Positions 46,801-58,464 of a stretch of DNA of 64,000 nucleotides are shown piece after piece (within the stretch, counting starts at the first letter, position 1; each line of letters begins with the position of its first letter). The DNA lies in contig CAIIXF020000007.1 in assembly GCA_903813345.2 (NCBI GenBank), positions 5,335,730 to 5,399,729 of the forward strand, in the 5' to 3' direction. Below the pieces are notes generated by a model. The model did no database searches and had not been told where the DNA came from. It saw only the letters and a program-made list of their open reading frames with translations. Source of the DNA: Owenia fusiformis. Lineage: Eukaryota > Annelida > Polychaeta > Sabellida > Oweniidae. The position numbers and the translations under genes are program-made.

Positions 46801-49800
46801 CCGTATGTTAATAGTAACAGTACCCGGTAGGCGGAAAGCAAGTCAGTTACGAGCAAATATCAATGGACGTTATCTGGTGAATTTAATAACGTCTTGGTTA
46901 CGGTTGTGTTAACGTCCTGGTTGTTGCTATGGGGTTTCTCACTCGTTTATGTTTACATACTCGTGAGTGATTCACTTTTCAGTAAGCGGATGTTACTATT
47001 AACTTACAGGTAAAATATTTGGACACAAATCGACCTCATTCTTGGTCACAGTAAATGCTGAAAGTAGCGTGAAAATTATGATATTTATATGTGTTAATAA
47101 GGTAGGCTAAAATCCAAAAAGTCTCTGGTATTGATAGCATTGAATCCAGAAGGAGAACCTCCATAGACCATAAGAATCACGTTATGGAATGGATTCTTGC
47201 ATTATGTGCAATTGCAGCTTTCTGTACTGCAACAGCCATCAAATCCGATGCTAAGCAATGTAAATGAATCTCTGATATCAAATAAAGAATCAAATATTTC
47301 GTAAAATAAGTAACATTGGGAAGAACTAGCAGCATATCTTCATTTCTTGTCACTCTTCTCTTAATTAGTACTTGAAAATTGGGTTGTGATCAAATATCCG
47401 TTGATTAGACAAAATCAAGCTTAACACTGTAAAAATCAAATTAGAGCCACGGAATAACTGATTGCACCGATTTCTCGCTACCCACGCTTACTTATTAATA
47501 AGTTCGATCGTATCTAAAACATTATTTTCTATAAGTTAATCTCGATTAAACAATTGCCAGTCGACCGAACTTCCCCCTGAAACCAACGTCCTAGGGCATT
47601 GCATGATGTAATTCTGAGCGTTTCGTCCAGCGCTTTAGTCAGAACGGGTTAAAAGAAGATGAGACATTTTAATAATATTGTTCAAAATCTTTTGCATGTG
47701 TCAAAGGAATTTAAGTACACGACTCAACGACTGTTTTTTGTATGCTAGCCTTTTTACTCCGGCTTCCACACTCGAATAAATTGTAATACAGGAGCCTTTG
47801 TACTTGGATCGTTCACAATATATATAAACCTAGCTAGGTTTCAATCATTTAATACGTTTCTTTTAGATAACACATTGGCAGAGCCCATATATGCACGCTT
47901 ACTTCCCGGCCTTGAACTCGTTCCCGAGTCTGTTAGGAGACATGCTTGCGGACGCCATAGGCTGCCTCGGTTTCACATGGGTGAGTTATACGTCATTGCA
48001 GCAGTGACCAATCATAAACATCCCATCAATAAGTTTGGCAACAGGAAAAACTCACTAGACCGCAATAAAACACATGCAAACAAACTTTGAGGGACAATGT
48101 TTTATTCCTTTTTGAAAAAAATACCCAAGTTTTCCAAACTAAATGGATGATTTACGTTTTTCAATTGAAAAGATTGAGAGAGTACAATTCAATTTGGAAA
48201 TTGTCATGTTGCTTTCAAGCTTTGATATTTAAAAAAGAAGGTCTTTATCAAATTCTATTGATCATGCACGTGACAGAACATGAAGAATAAACAACATTTT
48301 GGAATTATGTATGATATGAACTCTACTGTACATATACAGTAAAACCTGTGTATATTGAACATTTTTTTGCCGAGAAAAAAGTTCAGTGTTGGAAGGTGTT
48401 CGCTATATAGAGGGTAATTTATACAAAATCAGTAGAGTATGTGCAGAGGAAGGGTGTCCACTAGAGGTAAGTGTTCACTAGAGAGAGAGAGAGAGAGAGA
48501 GGTGTTCACTAAGACATGTTTTATTGTACTCCCCTTTTAATATGAAGAATGACCAAAACCAATTTATGATGGAAATGTATTATTTCAATTTAGGCATCTA
48601 GTCCAGCATGTACCGAACTTGAGACAATAGTGATGGATTGGCTAGGAAAGATGATAGGATTGCCTAAAGAATTTCTCCATAGCAACGAGCAAACTATGGG
48701 AGGTGGTGCCATACAAGTAAGTATTCGGGCATTGTTTCACTATAGCAACGAGTGGCCGTGGCCGTGATGTCATGTATTCAAGGGATTTTCACCATAGCAA
48801 CAAGGTAACTCTGGATGATGTGAGAGGTGTTCCAGAAGTTCAGGTATCAACTTTCAGCTCAACATTGCAACTTACGAAATGGGATGGAACTAATTAAGTT
48901 TTCAAAGCAACAGACACATTTCCGATGTGTCAATTCATTCGAAGGGATCGGAGCTTCAGAATTGAAAAATGTGTCGTATTGAGAATCATGAATTCGTCGT
49001 GAGTCGTAGTATTTTATATTTGTTAATGTGTTTATATCTAGACGACTGCGAGTGAATCCACCTTTGTCGCACTACTGGCGGCAAGAAGCGAGGCCATCAG
49101 ACGCTATCAAATATTAGACGAGGATGACCTGAATGGCGCAGAGATCAACGCTCGACTAGTAGCCTACTGTAGTGAACAGGTACCCGATCCTTCACTTGTA
49201 GAGATTCTAAAAAAAGATTTTAGAGATTCTAAATTTTTTTTCCATTAAATCCATGTACATACATTGTGTCTAACCCTTTAGCAAGAATAAAAGGACATTT
49301 GGCCGAAATGATTATTAGTACAAGTTCTCCTGATGTTACCCTACTATCACATCAAACTAGTTTTCACTACGTTCTTGAAAACGGGCTTCAACTGTGTACG
49401 GACGGACTGGACGTACTTAGAACCGTTTGGGGTCTATTTACAAACTTCATCGAACGTACTCGAACGGGTAGGTCCTCTAGAAGTTAGAACATGCTCAAAA
49501 TGGTCTCGTGGTCGATGTGTTCTACAATAAGAACGAGTGTCGACGTACTAACGACGAGCTGGACGTACTACGAACGGAACCGTCGTACTTCAATCCTACT
49601 AGGGACGTTTTAACAACGAGTTGAACTGTCTGAGGATGTATTGAGAACGAGGTAGAACTAATTGCAAACGGGTTTAAACTGATTAAGAACGTATTTAAGA
49701 CTGCTTATGAACGAGTTAGCAAAAATATAACTATTACACCAAATAAGTTGCCACTGCGTTCTTCAAAACTGGTTTTAAACTGTGTGCGAACGGAATGAAC

Positions 49801-51061
49801 GTAGCTGCAACTTTCTTATTCCAACAACATTAGACCTAGCCCGGGCCTCGTTTCTTATCTGACATGTGTTATGGCCCGGCTAGGTCTAACCTCCATGACC
49901 ATTTTGTCTTTGATGCGTTAATTTAATCGTTCAGCAGGTTTCGACAAGCGGAACTAATTGAACCCTGAAAACATGGCAATATTACACAAAGAATGTGATT
50001 CAAGCATGCATACATACCTTATAAACACATACACCCCGTCCCGTATCCCCCTTAGACCCTATTGATGCATAATTACAATAATAACTATTTTGCGTGTATA
50101 TACGCGCTATATAAATTAATCAAAGATACCTGTTATCCTCAAAATTGATCTTTTTATCCCGAGTAATCGCGATAATAATTATCAATCTATTTGACAACAA
50201 TTTCGTTTCGCTGGTAGTTTAATTTTACGATCCGGGACACTCAGACGAACAGACACAATGACAGACATGCAGAAATGTCACTTTAGAGATTGGTAAGTGT
50301 AGCCTCATTTTACTCGTATAAATGAACATTTAACACAATAATATTGTGTTAAATCGCTTGATGTTATGTGTTTTTATATTATTGTCAATTATCAGTTGCA
50401 CGTTATCGCGGAAAAATGGTTTCGATGGATTCAGAACTTGCATCAAAGGAAAGAATAGTAAGGAGGTTAAACTCAATAATGGCCCCAAGAAAATTCCTAT
50501 TAATAAAGAACGCCGTTATTGAGTTTAACGACGTTGAACTACAACTTTCTATGGTCTTTTTACGAACTTCATGAACGTTCTCAGACGGGAAGGTGATTTT
50601 AGAATTTTGAATCGATTCAAAATTCGATGGCGACCATACTGTTCTGTAATCAGGTCATGATGACCTTCTAGACTAAGGGACGCGTTATACAACGTTGCAC
50701 ACCGACATTGTGCGACCTGAACGAACTGCGAACGAGATGGACGTATTGAAGACTGTTTAGGAACGAAGTAGCTAATTATTCTAGACATATTTCCCGACCA
50801 CAGCCAGATTGAGCCCGTTTTACGACGTTTTCGTAGGACTGGCAAGAACGGGTAAGAACGAGTTTGGTGTGATAGGGGGGTTACTTAATTCTTGTATATT
50901 TCATGATTACACGACTATTTGATTTAGGTCAAAATAAATGTTGATCAAAATATCAATATATGATGACAACTCCATAACCATATTAATTAGGGAATCTTCT
51001 CAATACTGTTTTATTTATTGTCCACGTACTGATTGCACTAAGCCTCAGTAACGTTTTCTCT

Positions 51062-51095
<34 letters not shown>

Positions 51096-54000
51096 GTGTA
51101 GCTTCACAAAATCGATGTAGAAAATCTATGTCGTACTATACTTATCCCTATATTGTATGCTGCACATTTCTCTCGATTTTGATAGCTACGGCCGCCGTTC
51201 GATTGCCGTACAGATGTGGCCGAGGCATTACTTAGAATAGTATTTTGGGATTGAGATAATATGAATATAACTATACTGTGATATCATCCAGGCACACTCT
51301 TCGGTAGAAAAGGCAGGGTTGATAGGGTTGGTGAAATTGAGGCTATTACCTTGTGATGATGACTTGAGCTTGAGGGGAGAGACACTGCGTGATGCCATCA
51401 AAAGAGATAGGGAGCTAGGATTAGTGCCTTTCTTTGTAAGTCCTTGTTTTCGTTCAGGTGTAAGATTAACTGAATAATTAGGGTAAATCTGTGGTTGCTA
51501 TGACTAAGTTTATGGTTGAGAATTTTGATACTCGTCAAATTATTAAAACACATTGAAATGATTATATTTTCCGTTACGGCATCATTTTCTTGTTTGTTAT
51601 AATTATGTAAAGTATGTTTGAGTGCAGACTACTTCATAAAGGAGATCTTCACATAATAAGATGTATCTTCTGTTTTAATGGGGGGAAATTACCGAAAAAA
51701 GTCTGCAAGTTAGTTAGGATGCGTTCATTTGAAATAAAAATTGCTCCACGTTGACATTCAAATCCTGATTTTAAATCATGCTCCTCATTGCAGTTATGTG
51801 CTACTCTTGGGACAACAGGGGCTTGTGCATTTGATAAAATAAACGAACTTGGTCCCATCTGTGAAGAGGAAGATATATGGATGCATATAGATGCCGCTTA
51901 TGCTGGTACTGCGTTTGTCTGCCCAGAATTCCGAGGTTACATGGAGGGGGTTGAATACGCACATTCCTTCGCATTCAACCCTTCCAAGTGGATGATGGTA
52001 CATTTCGATTGCACAGCATTGTGGTAGGTAGCTACTAATAACTAGGTGCACCGAAACTGCTTCTGGGGGGGGGTGTCCATATTAAAAAAGTCCCGAAGCG
52101 CATGTACGAAAATTGGGCATACGAAAATGTGCTTTGGGATGTTGCTTTGAAGTGCAATATAGGCTAAAAAGAGTGACATCATAGAGAAATAAAATTAATC
52201 GTCAGGGAGGCAGTCTCGGCCAACCGGGATTGCCTCGACAACTACCGATAACTGAAAGATCTGTTATCAACAATGGATGTAAAAATTCGCATGCATAATC
52301 TATTTGTTAAGAAATATGCTAGAGAAAAAATGACTGCAATTTTGATTTACTTTTAATGAATTGATGATAATTTTATAGGGTGAAAAACAGTGGCGCTTTA
52401 CATCGAACATTTAATGTGAACCCATTGTATTTACGCCACGAGAACACGGGAGCTGCAATAGATTACATGGTATGCCCCGCTGCATTTAAACTCAGATATC
52501 TCTAGATCGATTCCCAGACTGGACAAATTGCATGCTTTTGGTTCTACGCTTCATTGAATAATGAGAAAGAGAAACTGCAACATTCGCATTAAAACACAAT
52601 TCATTAACTACAGACAATTCTTACATTGAATGCGATTCAACATTCCTCAATAATATAGTAGTCGTACTAAATTGTTTTTTTGCTCACAGTCTACACTCTC
52701 CGTCCTTTTGCCACTTTTTAAATAGTTAATATCAGGTTGTTAACTTGGAATCAAACAATAACCAAATCTGCCAGAATCCGGAAAAGGACACACTCGAACC
52801 TCAAATAACACACACACGGATTGATTCGTTGATTTTCTTATTTCAGCATTGGCAAATCCCACTTAGCAAGAGATTTAGATCCTTGAAGTTATGGTTCGTG
52901 CTGCGATCCTTTGGTGTAAAGGGGATTCAGGCTCATGTCAGACGGGTAATTATCAATTATGAGTTACACTCCCCTCAATAAGTTTGGCAACACCAATTTG
53001 ACAATTGAATCACGTGCTACAAATCAAATATGCTTCAATATGGTATCCGATGTCAGGATTATCAAATACTCTGAGGGTAGAGTGATGCATTTCTGGTAAA
53101 ACTAGAATCAATAATCTAAAATTCAAATCTTATTGTGTGTTATTTTCAAAGAACCTCTGCCCACGTGACAGGCCCGCAAAATTGAAAAAATACAGAAAAG
53201 ATTTTTGTCTGAAACTGAAACTGAAAATGTCTACGACTTTGTCACGACGCACATGCATTTTAGATTGCAGCTCAGGCCACCAAACCTTTCAAGGCAACTC
53301 TACATATATTTAAGAATTCAATCTATGATTTTTAGGGGGTGGAACTAGCTAAGAAGTTTGAGAACCTCATCCTATCCGATCCACTTTTTGAAATACCAGC
53401 AAAGAGGATCCTTGGCTTGGTCTGCATTCGAATAAAGGTAGGATAATGACAATCAGCGCTAATCAATGACGCACGATGTTGTTTACGATTTTTTATATAC
53501 CGCCCCATAGGCTCTAGAAACAATTATATATATTTAATAAGATCAGGGTGACGATTTCAAGTTAACAACCCATATTAATTTTCTAGGGCGAAAACGAATT
53601 GACCGAAGCATTACTGAAACGGCTTAATAGCTCTGGAAAACTACATGCAGTACCAGCGTCCTTCAAAGGCAAATACGTAATACGTTTTACTGTGACGTCA
53701 CAATACACAACCGAGAAAGATATTGAACGAGACTTCAAGATCATAAAAGAAACTGCCAGAAAGATCATAGCAGTTGAAAGCTCATCAGAGGAAGAGGATG
53801 ACATAGAAAATGAAATAGAGAATGGTACTTGGAGACAACAGCCGACCCAAAGATCTAAAATAGGGGAGATTCGTCGTGAGGGTCTCAAACATGCCAAGAA
53901 GGATTTCGGCGTCAGTTTGATCCTTAGTAATGTTCCCATGTCACCGAGGTTTATCAATGGGAGTTTCGCTGCTCTCTTTGAGAACAATGATATCATGAAA

Positions 54001-54615
54001 GAGATTACTAAGCATTTGAAGAACGGAGATTTTAATTCAAAGTCAGCCATTTTCATGTCTCCGCGCCGAAAAATGAAGCTGGATTCCTCGAAACAGTTAA
54101 GCCTTGATGTGAATTGTCTCTACTCACAGAAGAGATTAACGGCGGTACCTTCCAAACAGGGTTCTTTGGATTCAAAAATTGAGGATATCCTCCACAGTTC
54201 ATTTGAATCCGAAAGCCTCAGCGACGTTGTTGACAGTGAGCACGGCAACGCCTTTGCTGACGTAATCGTCAATGGAGACAACGGCCATAATAATAATGAT
54301 AAGAACGGAGGCAATGGTACAACCAGTCCTACAGTTTCTGTGTTCATTGTGAATGGGATGAAACGTTCTCCAAGTAAATCCAAAATCAAAGAGAGCGGTA
54401 TGAAAAGCCCAACATCCGGGTTCAAAAACCCAACACAAGGGATGAAGAAGTCGCCAAGTAAGTCCAAATTAAAGAAACAATCAAAGGTGAATGGGCCTAG
54501 TAATGTCGACACTGTCAACACAACAAGCGGCAGTGATATCCGCGTGTGCAAGCACTGCGGCCACAACATAGATGATGGTCAGTGGACTGACGAAAATGTT
54601 GAATTTAACATGTAA
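34849..54615 (+). CDS. HDC: Histidine decarboxylase, eleven exons, complete
   Basis: Exons are 34849-34876, 45649-45821, 47867-47980, 48594-48716, 49042-49179, 51292-51435, 51794-52023, 52379-52469, 52847-52945, 53336-53437 and 53587-54615. All junctions keep phase, giving 756 residues. The enzyme is a PLP-dependent group II decarboxylase that turns histidine into histamine. The PLP lysine is in FNPSKWMMV at residue 305, His194 and Asp273 (HIDAAYAG) hold the cofactor, and Tyr334 is in the catalytic loop NPLYLRH. Ser354 in WQIPLSKRF is the residue known to separate histidine decarboxylase from DOPA decarboxylase, which has Gly there; residue numbering matches human HDC exactly. The catalytic part ends near residue 478. 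A tail of about 278 residues follows: acidic ([12 protein letters not shown]), then basic with SPSKSK repeats, ending with a CKHCGH motif. Intron 1 is 10.8 kb. An AATAAA lies at 55326. Confidence 0.97.
35637..35770 (+). repeat. Retroposon-like 3' end with (ATA)n tail, copy 2
   Basis: It matches 28808-28940 closely (TGATCAAGCACCCTTTGATTAG, GCTGTACACTTTGCCCAAATG) and ends in ATAATAATAT. The mariner-like MITE begins exactly at the tail. Confidence 0.6.
35773..36594. mobile_element. Mariner-like MITE, 822 bp, long TIRs
   Basis: The left end CAGGTGTCCCCAAAAAATTGAGCC and the right end GGCTCATTTTTTGGGACACCTG are inverted. The arms continue for about 200 bp (CTTTTTGACAAGTATTATCTC / GAGATTATACTTGTCAAAAAG; CATACCGGAGC / GCTCCGGTATG). 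It is bordered by TATAT/ATATA, which fits TA target choice. CAGGTGTCCC ends are typical of Tc1/mariner elements. No transposase frame remains. Confidence 0.85.
36893..37330 (-). mobile_element. MITE of the GATGCGAGTAG family, copy 3
   Basis: ATAACCCAAATGCGAGTAG at 36893 is exactly inverted at 37312-37330. The interior shares the words TAGTTACCAG, CACCAGGTGGCT, CTATGGGGAATCTCCCCGAG and CAAGATTATTTCTACTCGCA with the other copies. It lies in HDC intron 1. Confidence 0.85.
37735..38820. repeat. Minisatellite of about 63-71-bp units, with inverted flank
   Basis: About twelve units run from about 37985 to 38820. Each contains TTGTCGAAGACAGTTATGGG, AAAAGCAGATCGAAAGTATAG and one to three extra GAAAGTATA steps, then ACATCTGATTTG. 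The stretch 37735-37960 holds the opposite orientation (CTATACTTTCTATACTTTCG), so the array faces a short inverted counterpart. Units alternate between two slightly different types (GACATTTGATTTG and GACATCTGATATG). Long frames are open on both strands (plus 38089-38595, minus 38845-37979) only because unit lengths and composition avoid stops. It lies in HDC intron 1 and I do not regard it as coding. Confidence 0.85.
40429..41690. mobile_element. 1.26-kb foldback element
   Basis: CACGCCCGGTGATCGTACAA... at 40429-40458 is inverted without mismatch at 41661-41690 (30 bp). Inner blocks pair too: TTTTTCAAAAATGTTGACCT (40701) with AGGTCAACATCTTTGAAAAA (41019), and GAATATTTTCTGATCATGAA (40564) with the segment near 41120-41150. 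A run of about 22 G lies just inside the left end (40460-40481) and a shorter G run inside the right part (about 41476). No coding frame is seen. Confidence 0.75.
44110..44162. other. 14-bp perfect hairpin
   Basis: CGTGTCTCTGCAAC (44110-44123) pairs exactly with GTTGCAGAGACACG (44149-44162) around a 25-nt loop, on the sense strand of HDC intron 1. Confidence 0.6.
44925..45351. mobile_element. 427-bp TIR element
   Basis: The ends are CAGTGACAAAA and TTTTGTCACTG. The arms continue with CCGTCGTACACT/AGTGTACGACGG, and a second block TTTGAAGCAAAGACAATGATGTAG is inverted at about 45255-45278. ACGT lies one base beyond each end. It is a palindromic non-autonomous element in HDC intron 1. Confidence 0.7.
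46205..46710. repeat. GC-richer inverted repeat, CTGCGGTC/GACCGCAG words
   Basis: Near the left lie CTACGGTGACCGTACGGTC and TTTCTGCGGTCAG, near the right GACCGCAGAGTGACCGTAG, TCTGCGGTCGACG and CGTATACGGTCACCG. The base composition differs from the AT-rich surroundings. It is probably a decayed element in HDC intron 2. The boundaries are approximate. Confidence 0.5.
46755..47045. mobile_element. Small TIR element (about 290 bp)
   Basis: GTCCAAATATTTTACC-type sequence with GTTAATAGTAACA (46780-46818) is inverted near 46985-47036 (TGTTACTATTAAC, GGTAAAATATTTGGAC). The arms are about 55 bp with gaps. It lies in HDC intron 2. Confidence 0.65.
47184..47267 (+). other. Short ORF with signal-peptide-like sequence
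   Basis: ATG to TGA encodes 27 residues, [20 protein letters not shown] and seven more. A hydrophobic core followed by small residues looks like a secretory signal. GTAAATG near the end could be a splice donor, so this could be the first exon of a nested gene or chance. It lies in HDC intron 2 on the same strand. Support is weak. Confidence 0.2.
48338..48532. mobile_element. Pogo-like mini-element with (GA)n
   Basis: ACAGTAAAACCTGTGTATATT at the left and CATGTTTTATTGTAC at the right resemble CAGTARAACCT ends. The interior holds GGTGTTCGCTATATAG, GTGTCCACTAGAGG and a GA microsatellite (about 48481-48501). HDC intron 3. Confidence 0.6.
49339..50880 (+). mobile_element. 808-bp inverted-repeat element, copy 2, split by a nested insertion
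   Basis: Ends as in copy 1. The flanks are TTA at 49336-49338 and 50881-50883, a 3-bp duplication. Removing the nested element and one copy of its 9-bp duplication (49817-50550, 734 bp) leaves exactly 808 bp, the same length as copies 1 and 3. It lies in HDC intron 5. Confidence 0.88.
49817..50541 (+). mobile_element. 725-bp element with 9-bp target duplication, copy 2, nested
   Basis: The flanks CAACTTTCT at 49808-49816 and 50542-50550 are identical, and the uninterrupted site occurs once in copies 1 and 3 of the 808-bp element. The sequence matches the reverse complement of 16536-17362 through most of its length, with an internal deletion (a segment present around 17000-17110 in copy 1 is missing). 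The GTAAGT donor context after TTTTAGAGATTG is conserved, but the short ATG frame before it is shifted in this copy. Confidence 0.88.
51061..51095. repeat. GGC/GGT trinucleotide microsatellite
   Basis: A run of GGC units passing into GGTGGC units, in HDC intron 5 next to a repeat sharing GCTACGGCCGCCGT with 33.2 kb. Confidence 0.7.
52962..53000. repeat. Orphan TIR, ACACTCCCCTCAATAAGTTTGGCAAC
   Basis: This end motif also occurs inverted at about 56990-57018 (GTTGCCAAACTTATGTAGGGGAGTGTA), and its inner half AATAAGTTTGGCAAC occurs at about 48030-48044. The 52.96 and 57.0 kb ends face each other across the last HDC exons, so they cannot be one element inserted after the gene was complete. They more likely belong to separate truncated copies. 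Confidence 0.5.
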
Positions 54616-57600
54616 ATCGTAATTGATGGAAATACAAATGAATACTCTGGAGTTAGGAAAGAATTGACATTTGACTGTTTATATCTTGGGTTATAGAGCT
54701 TTAGCGTATTTCCCTTGGCGGTGAGTTCTTGCAGTAGGTGGAAAACGTACTCATATTTGTTGTTATCAAATACCATATAATAGATAGCTGTAATATAATA
54801 GTAAAGACCATGAATTCCTTTAAGAATGGACGATGGTATTGAATATGTTCGTGTTTCAGAAGTTTTGGCTGGGAAATGTCTTACACGTACAAGTATATAC
54901 ATAGTATTTAGGCCTATATAAAGATGGCAGTGGTGTAGTTCAGTGTAGTGTAGTGAATGTATTTGGACAAGAGGCAGGTTGCATTGTCATCGCTATGAAC
55001 AAAGACTGGCAGAATGACAGTAGCCAAGTGATAGGGGGAAATCTTTCTGATGTTTTCGAGATATGGACGGCACTCATTATGAGTAGATCATAAAATGCAT
55101 CATAAGCGTAGATCGACAGTAAAGGATGGTCTTATCTTATTATACGTGTATATTTTCTTTTACAGGCCATTTGAAAATGCTTCAGTTTTCTGTCGACCTA
55201 TAGTACCATTGTATTTTATATCTTTGTTGTCACGGACTTCTGTTCCACAGGTGTGAGTCAGATACTAGTCTAGTGCGTTAGGTATGTACATGTATGTATA
55301 TATGGTAGCATAATACGAATAACAGAATAAATAGTTATTGTTATATTTGTCTGCATTGAACTATCATCTTTTGTGTTTAAATAACTATATTTTGATAGAA
55401 ATATTAAAAAACTTGTTTTCAAACTAGAATACGATTATTTAACCCTTTAAATGCCATGGTAGAAATAATTGTTTATATTTCCATTCGATACTAGTACTAG
55501 ATAAGATACTATCCCTCCAAAATTTTGGCAGCCGAAAGTTTTCATCGGATAGCATATCAAAGACTCGGACTGTTAATGTAAGAATCTGAATTGTGTTCCC
55601 AACTTACAATACTATATATACAGGGTGTCCCGAAAGTATGTCCCCCCTAGGCAGACATACACCAATGTCCGTCCCCATAGTATGTGTCATATATCATTTT
55701 AAACCTCATCCAAAGTTACATTGATTTGCCAAGTATCATCGTTGAATTTACAAATGGGAAAAAGTTACAGGCATTTCAAAACTTAGTGTTTGGCCTAAAT
55801 TAAAGTTAAAAATCAGTATCCTGGAAACACCGCTAACTTGAATGTGACCAAAAATATGGGTGATATCATTAAAGAGAGGATGGATATTGAGTTGTAAAAA
55901 GAGGTCGGTAAGGGCAGATAGTCCAAGGAAACTCTTCTAAAATGCCTTAAAAAGCTTTTATTAAGATTATTAAAGAGACTCTATTGAGACTTCTCTGTGG
56001 CATTTTTTCTTTATTCCTTTTTGTTTTGAATTTTTAACACCATAACATTAACTAACTACTCAATATGCAACTTTTCATCACGTAGAATTTTAAAATATTA
56101 AGTTTGAAAATTCCATTTTTATAATGGAGCTCAATGGGAAAAACGACACAATTTGAATTATTTTCAAACGTAGCGGTGCGATTTTCTTGAAATTGACAGA
56201 TATAATAAATATTGGTAAGGCGAAATGTTTGAAGAAAAATGAAGAAAATTCACCATCCTGGTTACGCAAAATATAGAAAAATCATAAAAACCTGTAAAAA
56301 TAGACTGAAGGGGGTGATATTCATTTTTAATGTGCCTCTCACTACTACAGGGTAACCATAGTTTTGGTGATGGTTTACTAATTTTAAAAGAATATCTTCC
56401 AGCATGTGTATCAAGCACAAGTAATACAATAAGTGAGTTATCATTAATTGGAATGGTATTATTGTATATTCCTCAGCAATGACGACAAAAAGGTAAAATC
56501 GATCATATCACATACTAGTTCTTACCATCAGATCGATCGATTATAATGCATTTTAAACAATATGGCAATAGATCTTCAAATTCAATAATTGAGCTAAATT
56601 GTAAGATAATAAATAAATTGCTAATCCCTTATAACTGTATAATCCCTTCTCCGAATCATACTGAATTATAATATTTCGATATGCTTATTTTAGCTGCTGT
56701 AGTTTAGGTCACTTGATGAGATATTCAGTAACATGCTAAATAATCACTCGTAATAAGCAATATGAATTCTTCAACACAATCATTTTCAATGTCGATTTTC
56801 AAAAATTCATCAAATTTATCATCAATTTTCGACCTATTGTAATTGAGGAAAAAATTGAGAAAATTTGGAGGTATTGGAATTGAAGTCAAATTACATTTCC
56901 ATCAATAGTATAAGTATTTTCATCGCAGGATAAGTAAATAAAAATTCAAAGGTAAAGAGGCTTTAACACGTGGTTCAATGGGGGAAAAGGTTGCCAAACT
57001 TATGTAGGGGAGTGTATCTGGCAAAGCATAGATGGGTTCAACCTGTGTACCCTTCATTTATCTGGCAAAGCATAGATGGGTTCAACCTGTGTACCCTTCA
57101 TTTATCTGACAAGGCATATAGATACCACATAAAAAGTGATTAGCGTAATATACGACCACCTTCGTTCTATATTTACATTCTCATTACCATACAGTCAAAA
57201 CGCCAAAACATGCAAAATTCAGAATGAGGTAAAGTAAAAAAATGATAATTTTTTTTACCTGATAAAAAGAATCATACAACTACAATACGAAATGCGAAAT
57301 GATTTTAGTTTACTCCCTTGATTTTTTCGTTATCTAGCAATATCTAAACCAATGCTATTTGCCATGCCGACGAGGAAAATCATTTAAGCCAACGTGATGA
57401 CACCATGGTTTAATACTTAATGTAACGTTTGAACAGATATAAATCTTACCTATTTGTCATTGTCTTATGTTTTATAAAACATAAACAATAATTTGTTGTT
57501 TGACCCCTCGCAATGATATGGATGATTTATGGTAATACAATGTTATAAATGGCAAGAAAACTAATACGTTCGCAATCATAAATTACCCAAATATTTCGTA

Positions 57601-58464
57601 CAATTTTGTTGAATCTGCTTGACTCGTATTTAAAAAATTATCAAAATCTGAAAAGCACACTGGTGTAATCACACTAATTAAACAACGACATTTACCGTGA
57701 AATTATAGTAATTTTTTACTAATTGTTTGACCTTATGCCTCGAATAACGGTCTGTATCTTATAAAATGTATAAAAGTTCGATTCAAAATATTGACGTTTT
57801 TGACCCCTAGTGATGAAAGCCATTTTTAGACCCGAAAGCCGGACGTTATTTCAGCAAATAGTATATCAAAAAGCTAGACATATAATATGCACCTCCTTAA
57901 ATATTGGTTCAAATGTTGCTGTGGTACAGTATGTACTGATAATTACGGATTCTTAATATTCGAGAGAGTCATACCATGGACTAATAAGAGATATTACATA
58001 TATTCTCACTGAAGTGGCTCTCTGAGGTAGTTTGTACACCTGTGTCACGTACGTTTAATTTTAGTATAGGAAAATGTAACGTAAAAGCCGTGCAGTATCT
58101 ACAGTATACCTCATCATTCGTTTTTCGTGTTTACATTGGGTAATTTTACTAAGCACGAACTAAGGCTTTTGACATTTTTAGTAGATTTCAGTCGACATAC
58201 TCAAGAGTATAATATAACGTGTTGTGTGTCAACTGTTACTACTCACGTTGCTAAATGCTTATGTAATTTTCTTAATTTTGTAAAAAGTATATTTCACCGC
58301 ACTTGAACTGTACCGTTACAAATAAAGACGTCAAATAAATGAATCTACGAATAGATATCAAACCAGGTGATTAGAGGTAAGTATGTTGTACAGGTCATTC
58401 AATAAGTAAAGCTACTTTATTTTGCAATAATATACATGTATAGCCAATATTTCCACAGGAGTTA
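54616..58464. other. Region downstream of HDC, no gene recognised
   Basis: This is HDC 3' UTR, then repeat debris. At about 55620 there is a mariner-type end (CAGGGTGTCCCGAAAGTATG) after TATATA with no visible partner. An orphan TIR lies at about 57000 and a 44-bp tandem duplication follows it. No reading frame resembles a known protein. Confidence 0.5.
57015..57115. repeat. Tandem duplication, 44-bp unit
   Basis: TATCTGGCAAAGCATAGATGG begins at 57015 and 57059 in identical 44-bp units, with a third partial, diverged start (TATCTGACAAGGCATA) at about 57103. It directly abuts the orphan TIR. Confidence 0.85.

Noticed and set aside
53583-54569. Antisense open frames over the last HDC exon (157 and 149 codons)
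   Set aside because: They are shadows of a confirmed coding exon in the opposite frame.
34849-54615. DOPA decarboxylase as the identity of the PLP enzyme
   Set aside because: Residue 354 is Ser in WQIPLSKRF, the histidine decarboxylase state, and the start [17 protein letters not shown] and overall spacing match HDC.
52964-57018. A single 4-kb transposon carrying the HDC 3' end
   Set aside because: Those HDC exons are conserved in order with the rest of the gene, so they were not brought in by an element. The two ends are more likely separate remnants.
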